Source: Maratus speciosus (Eukaryota; Arthropoda; Arachnida; Araneae; Salticidae). Taken from it: a stretch of 64,000 bases of DNA. The stretch is from NCBI GenBank assembly GCA_963932465.1, contig OZ010786.1, forward strand, positions 597,607,038 to 597,671,037, read 5' to 3'. Below the pieces are notes generated by a model. The model worked only from the letters and a program-made list of their open reading frames with translations, was not told where the DNA came from and did no database searches. A program made the position numbers and the translations under genes. Each line of letters begins with the position of its first letter. Position 1 is the first letter of the stretch. Positions 44,850-56,813 of this stretch are shown here, one piece after another.

Positions 44850-45531
44850 GGGGTCTTGTACCTTTTAAACGCGGCGAAAATTAACAGAAAAATTCAAAGT
44901 TTCAATTAGTCTATCTTCAAAACCTTTTTATTTATAGAAGTGAAATTTTGAATATTGATTAAACAGATTGTGCTTTGTAATATGCTACCATTAGAAACTG
45001 ATTAGCCTTTCGCAGAATTTCTGTATTTTTGAAATTAAAATAGCTCTTATTTTTACTCCGTAGGTCATTGCGCGCATGATATCTTGCGAACGTGCGTATG
45101 GATTGTTATGCAATTCGGTGTAGATACTGAGCAAATATGTGTGTTTAAAATGATCTACTTTTAAGTATTTACAGTTGTAATGCTTTTATTTGTGATTGTT
45201 TTAATTCATGATAAAATGTAAATTTTGATATATATATTTTTTTTACAAAAATAATTGTTTTACATAGTTAATGAAATAATTTTGACCTAAGAGTTGATCA
45301 TTTTAAATATACATATTTGCTTAGTATCTACATCAAATTTCATGACATTCCATACACACGTTCTCAGGATATCATGCGCGCAATGGCTAACGGGGTGAAA
45401 AAAAAGAGCTATTTTAGTTTCAACAGTACACAAATTCCGTGAAAGGCTAATCAATTTCTAATGGTAGCATATTAATTCAAATTTTCAATGTTTTCGGTAA
45501 TTTTTGCCGCGTTTAAAAGGTACGAGGCCCA
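44850..45531. mobile_element. TTAA-flanked foldback element, 682 bp
   Basis: Nearly the whole element is a palindrome: outer GTACCTTTTAAACGCGGC pairs with GCCGCGTTTAAAAGGTAC, inner ATTGCGCGCATGATATC with GATATCATGCGCGCAAT. TTAA at 44846-44849 and 45532-45535. Confidence 0.85.
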
Positions 45532-46369
45532 TTAACAGTAATTAGTTTACTAGATATTTAAAAATAAATTAAATGTAAGAAACGTATTAGATTAATTAAC
45601 GTAAGTTAATAAACGCATAAAAGTAACGTATGTTTTCCTAAAACTTGTTTACTCTGCTTAGAGCTGTGATGAATTATAAATGCAACATTTTAAGTAAACA
45701 ACGGAGGCTTTTTGTGATAATAAATAATCCGAATATAAAGCATAAATAGGGGAAAAACGAGTTGCGTAAGTTAATGAATGCAAAATGATAATGTAACTTT
45801 TTCTAAAAGAAGTGGATGCATTATTAATTTTTTGCCAAAATATTAATTTTCCATGCATAAAAAAAAGATAATTTGTTGGCGTTACATAATCTTTTTTTTT
45901 ACAGTAACTCAGCCCAACGCAGTTTTTCAAAGGGATTTTCTTCGTGCACTTTTAAATTATTTGTAAAGAATTCTTGCGTAGAGATTATGGATCTGATTTT
46001 TTTCCCTAGCGCATTATCCATGAAAGATTTTCAAAATCACCCGCGTAAATATACGGCAACTGAAATTCATATTTATTATGCATAGCATAAAGAAATCAAA
46101 AAGTAAAAGTAAACATTAATTAAGAAAAGTAGTATATATTTCATATTTTTTTCAGTTTTTCAGTTTAAAAAATGCGCTTCATATTTCATTTGCTTTATGC
46201 TTTATAAGGAGATATTTTCTGGAGGACATAAAATAATCTGATTTCATTTGCATGAAAGGAAAAAATGTATTAATCTTCAGAATTTTTGTTTGTTAAAAGA
46301 TGAATTAACTCTTCATTTCCTACATGCTGGAATAGTTTTGATTTTTTTTTCAGTTACTTATAACTGCTA

Positions 46370-47095
46370 GCACCCCTTGAATGCATAGAACTATGAAAAA
46401 AGAGGAATTGACTAACATATCCTTGAAATGGTACAGTTTCAACTGTAACCAGTTTTGCAGTGGCTCTTTACCTCCGGGCAAACTTCCACCAGTAAATTTT
46501 TATATAAATTTTCTCCTTATTTAAACGCCTTATTTATGCAGAATTTCTGTTATAATTATTGCCAAAAGCAGATATTTATTTTTTACTGCTGAAAGTTTAA
46601 ATAGTTGGCAGTCAGACTCTGCGTTTCTGCCATGTTGTGACAACCTTAACAACCTCATGAAGTGTAAGAGATTATAATAGCCGGGCGAGCTTCCACAAGT
46701 TAAAATTCATAGAAATTTTTAACATTTGTGAGAGAAGTATTGTATGAGTCAGTCGCTAAAATAAGGTGAAATTTTCTATTCAAAATTTATTGAGGGAAGT
46801 TTGCTTCTTCGGAAATCAGAAATCCAATGTAAAAAGTCAGTCATGGTCTTGTGACAACCTCCTCAGTTACTTCAATCACAACTGGTGGACTCTATACTAT
46901 ATCTCTCCTCCTCCTTATTTATGACTTCATTCTTCAAGGCCGGTGAGATATTTTTTGTACCACTTAAACTAAATCAAGATTTCTACCAGAATTTTTTAAT
47001 AAAACTTTACTTTTATAACTTTTATTGGGTTTTTTTTAACTTATACCTGTCCTATGTGAGGATTCGCATGCAAAACTAGTATGAACAACTTATAC
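46370..47095. other. AT-rich DNA, nothing recognised
   Basis: No terminal repeats; open frames here are short and unremarkable. Confidence 0.4.
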
Positions 47096-47330
47096 CATGC
47101 TCACAACAAAAGCCTTCGAAATATTGTTAATCGTCATCGTTACCTACGCAATGCAACTATCCACAGGAATCTTAACCCAACTTCTTTTTTAAAAATGCAT
47201 TAAGCAACTTAAAAATAAAATTTACAACAATGTTTACAATCTTCCTAACAAAATTATTGCGGAATTACCCGACTGTGAGGCATCCGACCCCACTAATAGA
47301 AAACGCCCAAAAATACTCGCTTTTGCTTAG
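47096..47330 (+). pseudogene. Decayed coding fragment, family unknown
   Basis: The plus strand reads HNKSLRNIVNRHRYLRNATI then HRNLNPTSFLKM; after a frame change it reads LKNKIYNNVYNLPNKIIAEL and DCEASDPTNRKRPKI. The charge pattern and continuity look protein-derived, possibly from a transposable element, but I do not recognise the family. Confidence 0.25.
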
Positions 47331-47409
47331 TGATGAAGATTGAGACTTCCTCATTCTTTAACTATACTTAACTTTCCTATTTATTCTGTCCTACTTTGTT
47401 GATCCTTTC

Positions 47410-47602
47410 CAGTGTTGCCAGTGGGCTACTTTTTTAAAATTCAGATTTCTTGATTGGTACCACTTTTTTGAAATGGCAAAATTCGCCTTGTTTAAAGACT
47501 TATTAATAAAGGCGAAAACAAGAGGAATTTTATCATTTCGGAAAAGTGGTGGCAAAAGTGGTGGTATTTGAATTTTTAAAAAGTACTCCACTGACAACAC
47601 TG
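47410..47602. mobile_element. hAT MITE, 193 bp
   Basis: CAGTGTTGCCAGTGG and CCACTGACAACACTG termini with a perfect 8-bp duplication ATCCTTTC (47402-47409 and 47603-47610). Confidence 0.9.
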
Positions 47603-47814
47603 ATCCTTTCCGGCACAGACAAATTTTGTTGTAAAATGATGAAATCATCGACTGATACCGGAATTTACATACGACTTTTTTAGAAATTAAAAACTTGTTA
47701 TTCTATACTTTCATTGTTAAAGTAAAATTTTATTAAAATATTCCTTGTGCCGTTTGTAAGTTTGTAGTTAAAATTGGGTATCCCGACCCGGGCACACTGC
47801 GTCGGAAAGGGTTA

Positions 47815-48515
47815 AAGAAATCTTAATTGCTAATCTGCTATATTAATAGCATTTCTTACATGTTTAAATTATAATGGATGATCTTTGAAAAGAGTCTTTT
47901 GTTTCTTTTTTTTCAGACGAGGTATCTCCCTGTAGCTTTTTCGCCTGTCCTCTTGGAGCTGATGAAATTTTTATTTAATTTTTTTTCTTTTCTTTCTTTT
48001 TTCTCTTTTAAATTGTTGAACTTTAAGTACTCTAAGGTCATAATAATTTGCTATACTTTCTCTTAACTCTTTTCAGTTTTCGTTTCATCGTGGCTACCAG
48101 CCGCATTTAAACATAATTTTTTAAGGCTCTCTAATGCCCTTGCAACACGAATCACTTCTATACTGGAATTTAAGTTGCCACGCAACTAGGAAATCAATCA
48201 ACCAGATCACATTGTTCCCTTGTTCCAAAAATTTTAAATGGTATTTCTTTATTCTCAAATGATTTTTTTCGAAAATTTTGGTATGAATTCTACATTACAG
48301 AAGCACCATTGCTTGCCCCTGAAAGGGTTAAATAATATAAACATAAGCAATTTTAATGTTTTAGTTTAGAATTTATTTTGTTGTTATAACTGCGCATTCA
48401 AGTAATAATTAGTTCGCAGTATTCACACACAAGGCTTTTAAAGCTATTATACTAATGATAAATCGTGAAATAATGTCAACAATGCAGATGAAACAGGACC
48501 GAAAAAACTAGCGAT
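47815..48515. other. AT-rich DNA, nothing recognised
   Basis: GGGTTAA strings at 47808-47814 and 48325-48331 resemble single TTAA-element ends without partners. Confidence 0.4.
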
Positions 48516-48522
48516 AAATCAC

Positions 48523-48725
48523 AAATAAATAATAAAACTTTGTACGAATCACCATAAAACAAAACGACACACAGGTCGCGTTTCGGGATGAAAATTTAAT
48601 TATTTTGTGACATTGCCCCCTTACAGATACGTGTTTACATTTGCTGTTAAAATTTCTAGCCCGAAACGCGACCTGTGTGTTATTTTGTTTTATGGTTATT
48701 CATACAAAGTTTTATTATTTATTTA
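48523..48725. mobile_element. Foldback element, ~65-bp arms
   Basis: AATAAAACTTTGTA...CACACAGGTCGCGTTTCGGG pairs with CCCGAAACGCGACCTGTGTG...TACAAAGTTTTATT around a ~70-bp loop. Confidence 0.75.
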
Positions 48726-48894
48726 TTAATGTCAGCAATGCCAGTAAATATTTTACAATACATAGTAAATACAGGACTTGAGCAATATCGAAGTGCCTGG
48801 AGTCAGTAGAGATCAAAGCACGAGAAGTTTAGAAACTTATAAAAAGCCTGTAGATATGATAGTAAGTGTTAATTACATATAAACTAGGGATGCA

Positions 48895-48985
48895 CCTAAT
48901 AGAGATTTTGACTGTATACCGAGTACTGAATATTCGGCACACAGCTAAAAACCGAAAGCCGAATATTTGGCCGTCGTAACTTCTT
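48895..48985. mobile_element. Family E left-end fragment
   Basis: TAGGGATGCACCTAATAGAG followed by GAATATTCGGC and GCCGAATATTTGGCC, like the left ends of 31729 and 41470; no right end. Confidence 0.65.
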
Positions 48986-49061
48986 ACAAGTTATGCCTGA
49001 TTTCGAAAAACGTTTCTTTACATTCAGAAACCTGAAATAGAAATCAATTTCGAAGATTTAA

Positions 49062-50311
49062 CCCTTTATGTACTGACAGTACTTATAAGTACCATTAAAA
49101 TAACTTGTTATAAAATTCATTTAATAGATCGATTAGTTGTAATACAGTTTAGAATGAGTTATAAATACAGGATTTTATCTTGTTCCAAAAGCATTATGGG
49201 TTACACAAAACAAAAATATTTTTAAAGGGATGATTTCTTTTACCTTTGCATCGCTTCACCTTTCCTGGCGTTGGGGGGGGGGGGGGGATTTTTTAATTCG
49301 GAAATATTTCTATATTTCAATTGTAAGAACATTATATCTGTACATTTCCTAATTCTACAAAATACTAAGAAAAATATTTAAAATAAAAGATTTGAGTGGC
49401 ATTATAAATATTGCACAAAATCCCTAAAAATTCAAATTTAATTAATTCTTCTAAATCCTTCAATCCTTAAAATCCTTCTGAAATTTATTAAATGATTAAG
49501 GGGGTAGGATACCTTTGAACACGTCCCAAAAAGTAAAAAATATCACTATGTTCCAAGCTTCAAAACTTGTGTAATAAGTCAAAAATAAAAATCAAATTTT
49601 ATTTAAGTATAATGATCATATTTAAATTTATATTTAAAAATATATATATACTTGTAAATTTATAAATAAATATTGAAATGATCAGTTTAAAAATATATGA
49701 TAATAAGAGAAAAAAAATATTGCGCGCATGACAAAATATGAAAAAATACCTTTAAAGAGCAAATTTGCTGAAAATAAATACATAATAGTGTTACCTTTAT
49801 ACAAAAACCAGAATATTTGAAAAAAATATTGACTAAATTAAAAAATTAACAGAAAAATTAAAAATTTTCGCTTAAAAAGATATTTTTGTAGTAAAAAAAT
49901 AGAAGAAAAATAAAATCTTACCTTTTTCTGGTTTTAAGTTGTAGATAATACAGAAACGAATATGTTTTGAAACTTTCTTTTGATTGTCATGCATAGTTTT
50001 TTTGTAACACTGCGCGCAGTATCAAAATTCATCATTTTGAATAAACGCAACACAAAGTTTAATAATCCTATTTAGTCTTAATAAAACTGCCATAATTAAT
50101 AAACTAATGGGAATTTTTTAATGCGGTTGCTTACATATTGTTCAGAAATGATTACGGAATCATAATAAACATTAAAAAAAATTTCGAAAATTTTGTAGGT
50201 TTAAAGGTATCTTACCCCCTTAAGTAAATCTTCTAATGTAGTTTAAACAATTCGCGAAAAATGCTTTAGAAGATCAAATTTCCATGAATTCATAATTCAG
50301 TCTATAAAGGG
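49062..50311. mobile_element. TTAA-flanked element, 1250 bp, with a second one inside
   Basis: Ends CCCTTTATGTACTGA and, inverted, CCCTTTATAGACTGA; TTAA at 49058-49061 and 50312-50315. Contains the element at 49500-50219. Confidence 0.72.
49500..50219. mobile_element. Nested TTAA-flanked element, 720 bp
   Basis: Ends GGGGGTAGGATACCTTT and AAAGGTATCTTACCCCC with TTAA at 49496-49499 and 50220-50223. Noncoding. Confidence 0.82.
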
Positions 50312-50359
50312 TTAAAGAGGCATTTCTGAAACAAAAAGTTTCTTTCGCTGCTCATTCAG

Positions 50360-50410
50360 AAAAAAAAAAAAAAAAAAAAAAAAAAACGTAGAAGAAGAAG
50401 AAGAAGAAAA
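50360..50410. repeat. Poly-A (27) and (GAA)n
   Basis: A tract 50360-50386, then GAA trinucleotides to about 50410. Confidence 0.9.
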
Positions 50411-51000
50411 GTGGGGGGAAAAATTAAAATTTTCTTAGTATTTTTGCGTGCGTTAATCAGTTTTCTGAACATGAAATTTTGGTTTTTCGGGTGCTATTAA
50501 TTCTCAAATAAACATTTTCATTTGCATAGCCGAATTTATATATGCAAATATTACAAAATAATGTTAATTTTAATATTAACACTGCATAATCCGCTTCACG
50601 CATTCATGCATCATTTATAAAATTAGCGTTATGAAATTCTAAATTTTCCCCGGAAAGTTTGAATAATTATTTATGGCTAATATAATGATAAATATTTTGT
50701 AAATAAAATGAAGAAAAATAGCATAAAAAATTTTCTAGTTTGAACTTGAAATTTCTGAATAATAAAAAAAAAAAACTGTTGGATTTGGCAACATTGTTCG
50801 AGGTCTGTATAATGTCAATTTTAAGGTAGTTAATTCAGGATGTGTGTCTGTTTAACATGTTATTTGAACATGGAAATATTTACATGGTAGCACCCGAGAA
50901 ACTAATATTTTCTTTAGAAAACTAATTATTGTAAAACTCTGTAAAAACTACTCGAAATCGATTCTAGTTCAAAGTTTCAACAAGAAAAAAAATCATGCGT

Positions 51001-51750
51001 CAAGCATAGATTATGAAACACTTTTCAACACATTCAGAATAATGTAATAAAACTGCACCGTTTAAAAAATTAAAATATTACGTCTAATTCAAACATGTGG
51101 AAACGCATAACACATTTCAAAACCCAATTCCAGCAGCTCTATATATGATGTATAGTTTTGTATCTATTAACTATATGCATGCCAAAATTTTAAAATTGCC
51201 CTTCAGAAATTTTCTCTAATAAGGAGAATGGTACGTGAATATTTCTGAGCAGTCCTGTATATGAGGTATAGAATTTATCTATAACAAGTAACATGCAAAA
51301 AATTAATTAAATTTAAAAGCGCATACTGAAATTTAAACCGTACAACTCCAGCACTTATTACTAAAAGATAGTGCTGTAACCGATTTATTTTATGTGTCCC
51401 TGTATGTGAATAAAAAATGCTATGAGTGCCCTGTTCTAACGTCATCGTAGTGAAATTCAGTGATTTATATCAGTTTCAATATATTTGAAGTAGCGTAATG
51501 TCATTAAAATACTCTGCAAGCGATTTTTCCCCATTTACCATAACGTAATGGAATACTTTTGAGTGCGCCTGTAAATGAACTATCAACCCTACATACTTCA
51601 TATACAATATCAAACATGCTATGGTGACCTTAAATAACCTTTATCAATTGCATGAAAATCTGAGTATATTTACGGGAGTTAGAGCGTGTACAGACGGACA
51701 GACAAACCGAATGCATAAACACTTTTCAACTTTGTTGAAAAGTGTTAAAA
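51001..51750 (+). repeat. Dispersed repeat R1, plus copy 1
   Basis: Collinear with 62008-63105: AGCATAGATTATGAAACACT start, ACGTCTAATTCAA, GGTACGTGAATA, CGGGAGTTA and GACAGACGGACAGACAAACC blocks, ending in a hairpin AACACTTTTCAACTTTG / TTGAAAAGTGTT. It shows the empty TTAA site (51497-51500) for the MITE at 62600. Confidence 0.85.
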
Positions 51751-51943
51751 AGGCTATTTTAAATATGTAAAATTATTTTTTTCTGAAATTTCTAATCATA
51801 AAGGAACACTTTTTGGAATCCTGAGTCACTCAGAATAAAATATACAGCGAACTCAAGTTAGCGCGAAATTCCAAGGGAGGCCATTTTTCGTCTGCAATAT
51901 CCGAAGTCCGCATTAAACTACGTAAACGGTTAAATAGTGTTGG

Positions 51944-53251
51944 GGTTAGCTGGGGTAACTGGACCCACGTGGTAACTGGGCCATAGGCTATTTTATAAAA
52001 ATCTGTTGATGTCTTTTAAGTTTTAGCTTTTGTGAACAATGAACCCTAATCTGTACTTGATAAAACAACGTGTGTCAACTCAATCATAACTCGTTCTTGG
52101 CTGCGAAAAGTTGTCGAAAATTTACGTTTCCTTTTGTTCAAAAAACAACGTCAAATTGATTGAACTTCCTCGGCTTTCTATTAAAATATTGTAAGTACTA
52201 GTATTAAACAATCTTTTTTTTTAAAGATTAGGCATATAACTACATTAATATTATTAGGTATCTATGCATATTTACTTCATGTTTCAAATGTAAGCCCGAT
52301 GTCCCAGTTATCCCATAATTTTTTCAAGAATGGGGTAACTGGGACATGTATCAGGGGTAACTGGACCATGTTGGATCCAGTTATCCCAACAGTTATAAAT
52401 GACTTTTTTGAGTGTCTCTTACTACAGGAAATAAATTTCTCCATTGTTTTTTGCTCACAATAAAGAAAGGCATCACATAATTTTAATCCCTAATTGCCAC
52501 ATTGGCACCGGAATTTTATAATGAAAATTTCAGCTTTATTAAGTACGCGAAAATACACTTTTACTTGTTTACAAATAAATTTCCTTGTACTGATGTTATT
52601 AAATTATTTCAACATTTTACGAATACAAGTACTTGCCCCAGAAAGCGAGATAGCCAAACCTGAAATTGTACTATATAGTTGAAGTATTTAAGTACTTACG
52701 TAGCCGTTTGTTCATAGATTTACCTTGTTATTTTTTTCCTTAAAAGACCCATGTAACTTTTATACTTATTACCTATACTGAAGTACATAAGTACTTACTT
52801 AATATTATGTTTTTGATATAAATAAATCTAATATTTGCACTTTTAGTGCTTTTATTAGATGCATTAACAGCAAAGGTTTACCTTACAACGCTCTTTAGTT
52901 GATGTATTATTTACATGATCTACCTGGTTTAAATTTTTTTAAGTTGTACACTTTTTCAAACAAAACCTGATATCCCATAGGAAAAAAAAACGCGTGTGGA
53001 ACATAGACCCTCCTGGTCTATTTACCCCATTTTTATGGCGCAACTGGACCCATGAGAAATAAGGATGAAATACTTTTATTTTCAAGTATTAAAACGCAAT
53101 TTTGTGCATTTCTGTCTGTTAGAGGGAGCTTAACTGAACACATTTACAAAAGTTCAGACTTTAATACAAGTGAACATTAGCTTTTTGAAGCTGAATTGCC
53201 AGAATCTCCAGAGTCACATTGTGAAACATGGCCCAGTTGCCCCACGTAACC
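51944..53251. mobile_element. TIR element of unknown class, 1308 bp
   Basis: Left GGTTAGCTGGGGTAACTGG, right inverted GGTTACGTGGGGCAACTGG. The motif GGGGTAACTGG(A/G)(A/C)C recurs inside (52332, 52351, 52370, 53035), in both orientations. Noncoding; no clear flanking duplication. Confidence 0.6.
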
Positions 53252-53259
53252 TTACGTCT

Positions 53260-53630
53260 TATTTTGAATGCATTGGATTCAGTTTTCGTCAGCAATTAAA
53301 TAGTTATTCAGTTTTATGCTAAAAGAAAAAAATACATATTTCATTTGGTAATTTTAGAAAAAAAGTAAGTTAATGACAACTTGTTAATACACGAGAGTAA
53401 ATATCACAGGAAATAAAGAAAATATGCAAAGATTTTGTCATACTTGCATAACTAAAGCAAATATTAATCAAAGTAATATCTTGCTTTTCTTTGCGATAGA
53501 TTGTCTTACAATTATATTTTTACCATATCACTTTTAAAGTTTTGCGACACATTTGGTTTCTTACATCCCATTTTAATTGGTAATATTAGTAAAAAAAAAA
53601 CCAATAGCAATATTTGAACTTCCCACGTCC
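53260..53630. other. AT-rich DNA, nothing recognised
   Basis: No paired termini or coding frame. Confidence 0.4.
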
Positions 53631-53635
53631 ATCGT

Positions 53636-54000
53636 GTGGCGTTGCTATGCCGTATTTTGTACGATTACCGCGATAGCTATATTTCAAGAACTAATGCGTG
53701 GAATTTCATCAAATTTTATATTCTCTTAGACCTATAAATCAATATATGCTAATTATTTTTGGGTTTAAATCGCCTGACAAGTGGCGCTGCTATGATACAT
53801 TTTTCACGATTTCCGCCATAGCTATATGTCAAGAAGTAATGCGCGGTATTTCATCAAACATCAAATTCTGTCATATACCTTGACAAAAATAGATTATAAT
53901 TTTGGTGTACACCACCCAACAAGTGTCACTGAAATGCTCTATTTTCAGGACTTCCGAGGTAGATTTATCTCAAGAACGAATAGATTGTCATTTAATTTTG
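53636..54000. repeat. 143-bp tandem repeat, 2.6 units
   Basis: Units start GTGGCGTTGCTATG (53636), GTGGCGCTGCTATG (53780) and GTGTCACTGAAATG (53922); each holds CG(A/C)(G/T)AT AGCTATAT(T/G)TCAAGAA-like text. Confidence 0.7.
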
Positions 54001-54027
54001 GTTGCAGACGATTTTATTTATGTAGAC

Positions 54028-56297
54028 TAGGGATGCACAACATGTGGCCCGCGGGCCAAAAGTGGCCCGCCATGGGTTAATTTGTGGTCCGCGATCACAA
54101 TTTATATAATTTATTCATTTTTTTTGACACAATTTCGTTAATTTATAATTGGAAAAATTTTAATTTTTTGTCCATATGTCGCAAGAAAAAATCGCGAATT
54201 TCGTCAATTTGCCCTGGGAAGAAATTGCAAATTTCATGAGAGCCAATTAAGAATCGCTAATTTCGTTGATAGAGTTCGGAAAAATCGCGAAATTTATCAA
54301 TGAGTCGCAGAAAAATCTCAAATTTCGTTGATCAACTGGGGAAAAATCTCGAGTTTTGTCAGTTTATCACGAGAAAAAATCGCGAATTTTGACAATTTGC
54401 CGCTGAAAAAATTACAAATTTCGTCAGAGTCAGTTAAAAATCGCAAATTTCGTTGATCGGACGCGTTAAAAATCGCGAATTTTGTCGATTATGTAATCCT
54501 TGATCGGTTGCTGAAAAATAACGAGTTTTGCTAGTTGATCGTGAGAAAAAAATCAGAATTTTGTCAATTTGCCGAGGGAAAATTACAAATTTCGTCAGAG
54601 TCAGTTAAGAATCGCAAATTTCGTTTATCGGGCGAGGAAAATTTTCGAATTTTGTTGATCGCGAGAGGAAAAATCGCGAATTTTGTCGATGAGGTATGAA
54701 AAAGTTGCAAATTTTGTTGACCGGCTGCGGAAAAATCGTGAGTTTCGTCAGTTTATCGCGAGAAAAAATGTCGAATTTCATCAATTTGTCGCGTAAAAAT
54801 TACAAATTTCTTCAGAATCAATTAAGAATCGCGATTGTTGTTTATCGGACCCGGAAAAATCGCGAATTTTGTCGAGGAGCTGCTGAAAAATTGCAAACTT
54901 TCTTGATCGGCTACGGAAAAATCGCCAGATTCGGCAGCTTATTGCGGGAAAAAACCGCAAATTTCATCAATTCGCCGCGGGAAAAATTACAAATTTCCTC
55001 AGAGTCAGTTAACAATTACGAATTTTGTTAATCGGGCGTAGTAAAATCCCGAATTTTGTCGATGAGGTACAAAAATTGCAAATTCCGTTGATAACTGGGG
55101 AAAAATCGTGATTTTGTCAATCTGTCGAGGAAAAAAATCACGAATTTTGACAAATGATAGAAAAAATTACAAATTTTGTCAATTAGTCTAAAAAATATTG
55201 CGAAATTTGTCAATCGCTCATGAAAAAAATCGTGAATTTTCCCAAAAATTCGTGAATAGCTTATGGAAAAAATTACAAAATTTGTGTGTCGGTCCCAAAA
55301 AATATCATGAAATAGAAATCCATTCGTCGCAGGAAAAAATCGCAAATTTCATCGATTGCGCGCGTAAAAGAAATCGCGATTTTTGCCAATTTATTGCACG
55401 AAAAAAATCGCAAATTACATCAACGTATATCAGGGAAAAAATCACGCTTCGTCGATTGGTCATTGGAAAAAAATTACAATTATTGTCAATCTGTCACGTA
55501 AAATATCGCAAAATTCTCCAATCACTCATGAAAAAAAAACGCGAATTTTATCAATCGTTCATGGAGAAATTTCGAAGATCGATCGCAGAACAAAAAAATC
55601 GCTAAATAATTCGATCGGGGGTGGGAAAAAATCGCAATTTTCGTTGATCCGTTGTGGGAAAAAAAGCACAAAATTTGAAAATTTATCGCTGAAAAAAACC
55701 GCGAATTGCGTCAATTTATCGCAGATATCGCAAATTGGTTGTTTGAAAAGATTGCAAATTTTGCCAATCGGCAATGGAAAATTACCGCGAAATCCGTCAA
55801 TCAGTCGTTGATTAAAAATTGCGAATTTCGTCAAATCAGTCGCACTTGATTGACAAAAGAAAAAAAAAACGAGTTTTGTTAATAGTCCGCAGAAAAAATA
55901 GCATAATTAGTCCATCATGCCTTGTTATTTCAAAAATAAATTTCCTTTTATTTTAAATGAAGTTATTCTTCAATAATTTTTTTTTATAATTTTCAATAAC
56001 ATTCAATTATTTAAAAATTTTGTGTAATTCTTTTTCATCAAATTACCATTTGTCAAGAAGGAACCGTTAGTCTTCATAAAGTGTTGAATGGTTATTCATA
56101 CAGATGTGAAGAAGTCCTGCATTCCTTCATACAATTATTTATTTCCGTTTGTTTATAATTATTCATCAAGAATAAAGACTTATTACCTCCCCCCTACTTC
56201 CCCGATATAGAATTATCTCTGTGTTACTGATGTGGCCCTCGACAACCCAAACATTTTTGTAAGTGGCCCTTCTCTTAAAAAAGGTTGTGCACCCCTA
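54028..56297. mobile_element. hAT-type element with array 3, 2270 bp
   Basis: Termini TAGGGATGCACAAC and, inverted, TAGGGGTGCACAAC; flanks ATGTAGAC (54020-54027) and ATGTAGAA (56298-56305) agree at 7 of 8. Subterminal GTGGCCCGC motifs occur at the left and GTGGCCCT at the right. Most of the interior is the tandem array; no transposase. Confidence 0.85.
54180..55890 (+). repeat. Degenerate minisatellite array 3 with higher-order period
   Basis: About 53-55 units near 31 bp, consensus AAAAATCGCGAATTT then (T/C)GTC(A/G)AT plus a variable GC-rich end. In 54240-55030 a variant containing CAGAGTCAGTTAAGAATCGC returns about every 175-205 bp (near 54235, 54421, 54594, 54801, 54998), a higher-order repeat of about six units. 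Confidence 0.88.
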
Positions 56298-56813
56298 ATG
56301 TAGAAGAACGTTTTTTGATAGCCACAACATACCAGTTGGTAATGGAATGCTTCTTTTCTCTTCACCATTCTTACTGACAATATCTTAATATCTCAAAAAC
56401 GAAAGTTTCTGTTGGAGAATAATGTACAAAACCAATTTCTATTCTTCCCTGTCAATTTCTGAAAAATTTTTCACATTATCCGATGAGTAACAATCATTAA
56501 GCGATGTCTCTAACATCAATTCATAAAAGGAAATGATGGGAAAAACTAAAACGCAGTTACGAATTCGCGCAGAACATTTTTAAAGAAGAATTTTCCCTTA
56601 TAGAATTACGAAATGTCTGACATTACATAATAAAAAAAAGTCCTTCCGGCCAGTGCCGGGAGGAAGAGGTAGCTTTCATATTCCTTATTTTTAAAAAGCT
56701 AGCTTATATTATTCAATCACACGAAGCTCAATTTAGTGGAAACCGATTATAGAAGATTCAATACTAATTTTTATCAATACCAAATCATTATGAATGAGAA
56801 TTTCGCGAAATCA

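Larger units (their letters stand above)
44345..46366. repeat. Dispersed repeat, copy 2 (paralogue of 1095-2458)
   Basis: Same orientation as copy 1; uninterrupted where copy 1 has the 1788-2175 insertion, interrupted by the two TTAA elements at 44427-45531. Confidence 0.75.

Noticed and set aside
1095..46366. The 1095-2458 / 44345-46366 pair as LTRs of one giant retroelement
   Set aside because: The copies do not begin TG or end CA, no primer site or polypurine tract adjoins them, and the family also occurs as fragments elsewhere.
51840..51910. TACAGCGAACTCAAGTTAGC as the left end of a pogo-like element
   Set aside because: No inverted partner end was found downstream, so the element could not be delimited.
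54696..55834. Open frames across array 3
   Set aside because: Same reason: repeat-derived, several overlapping frames, no recognisable domain.
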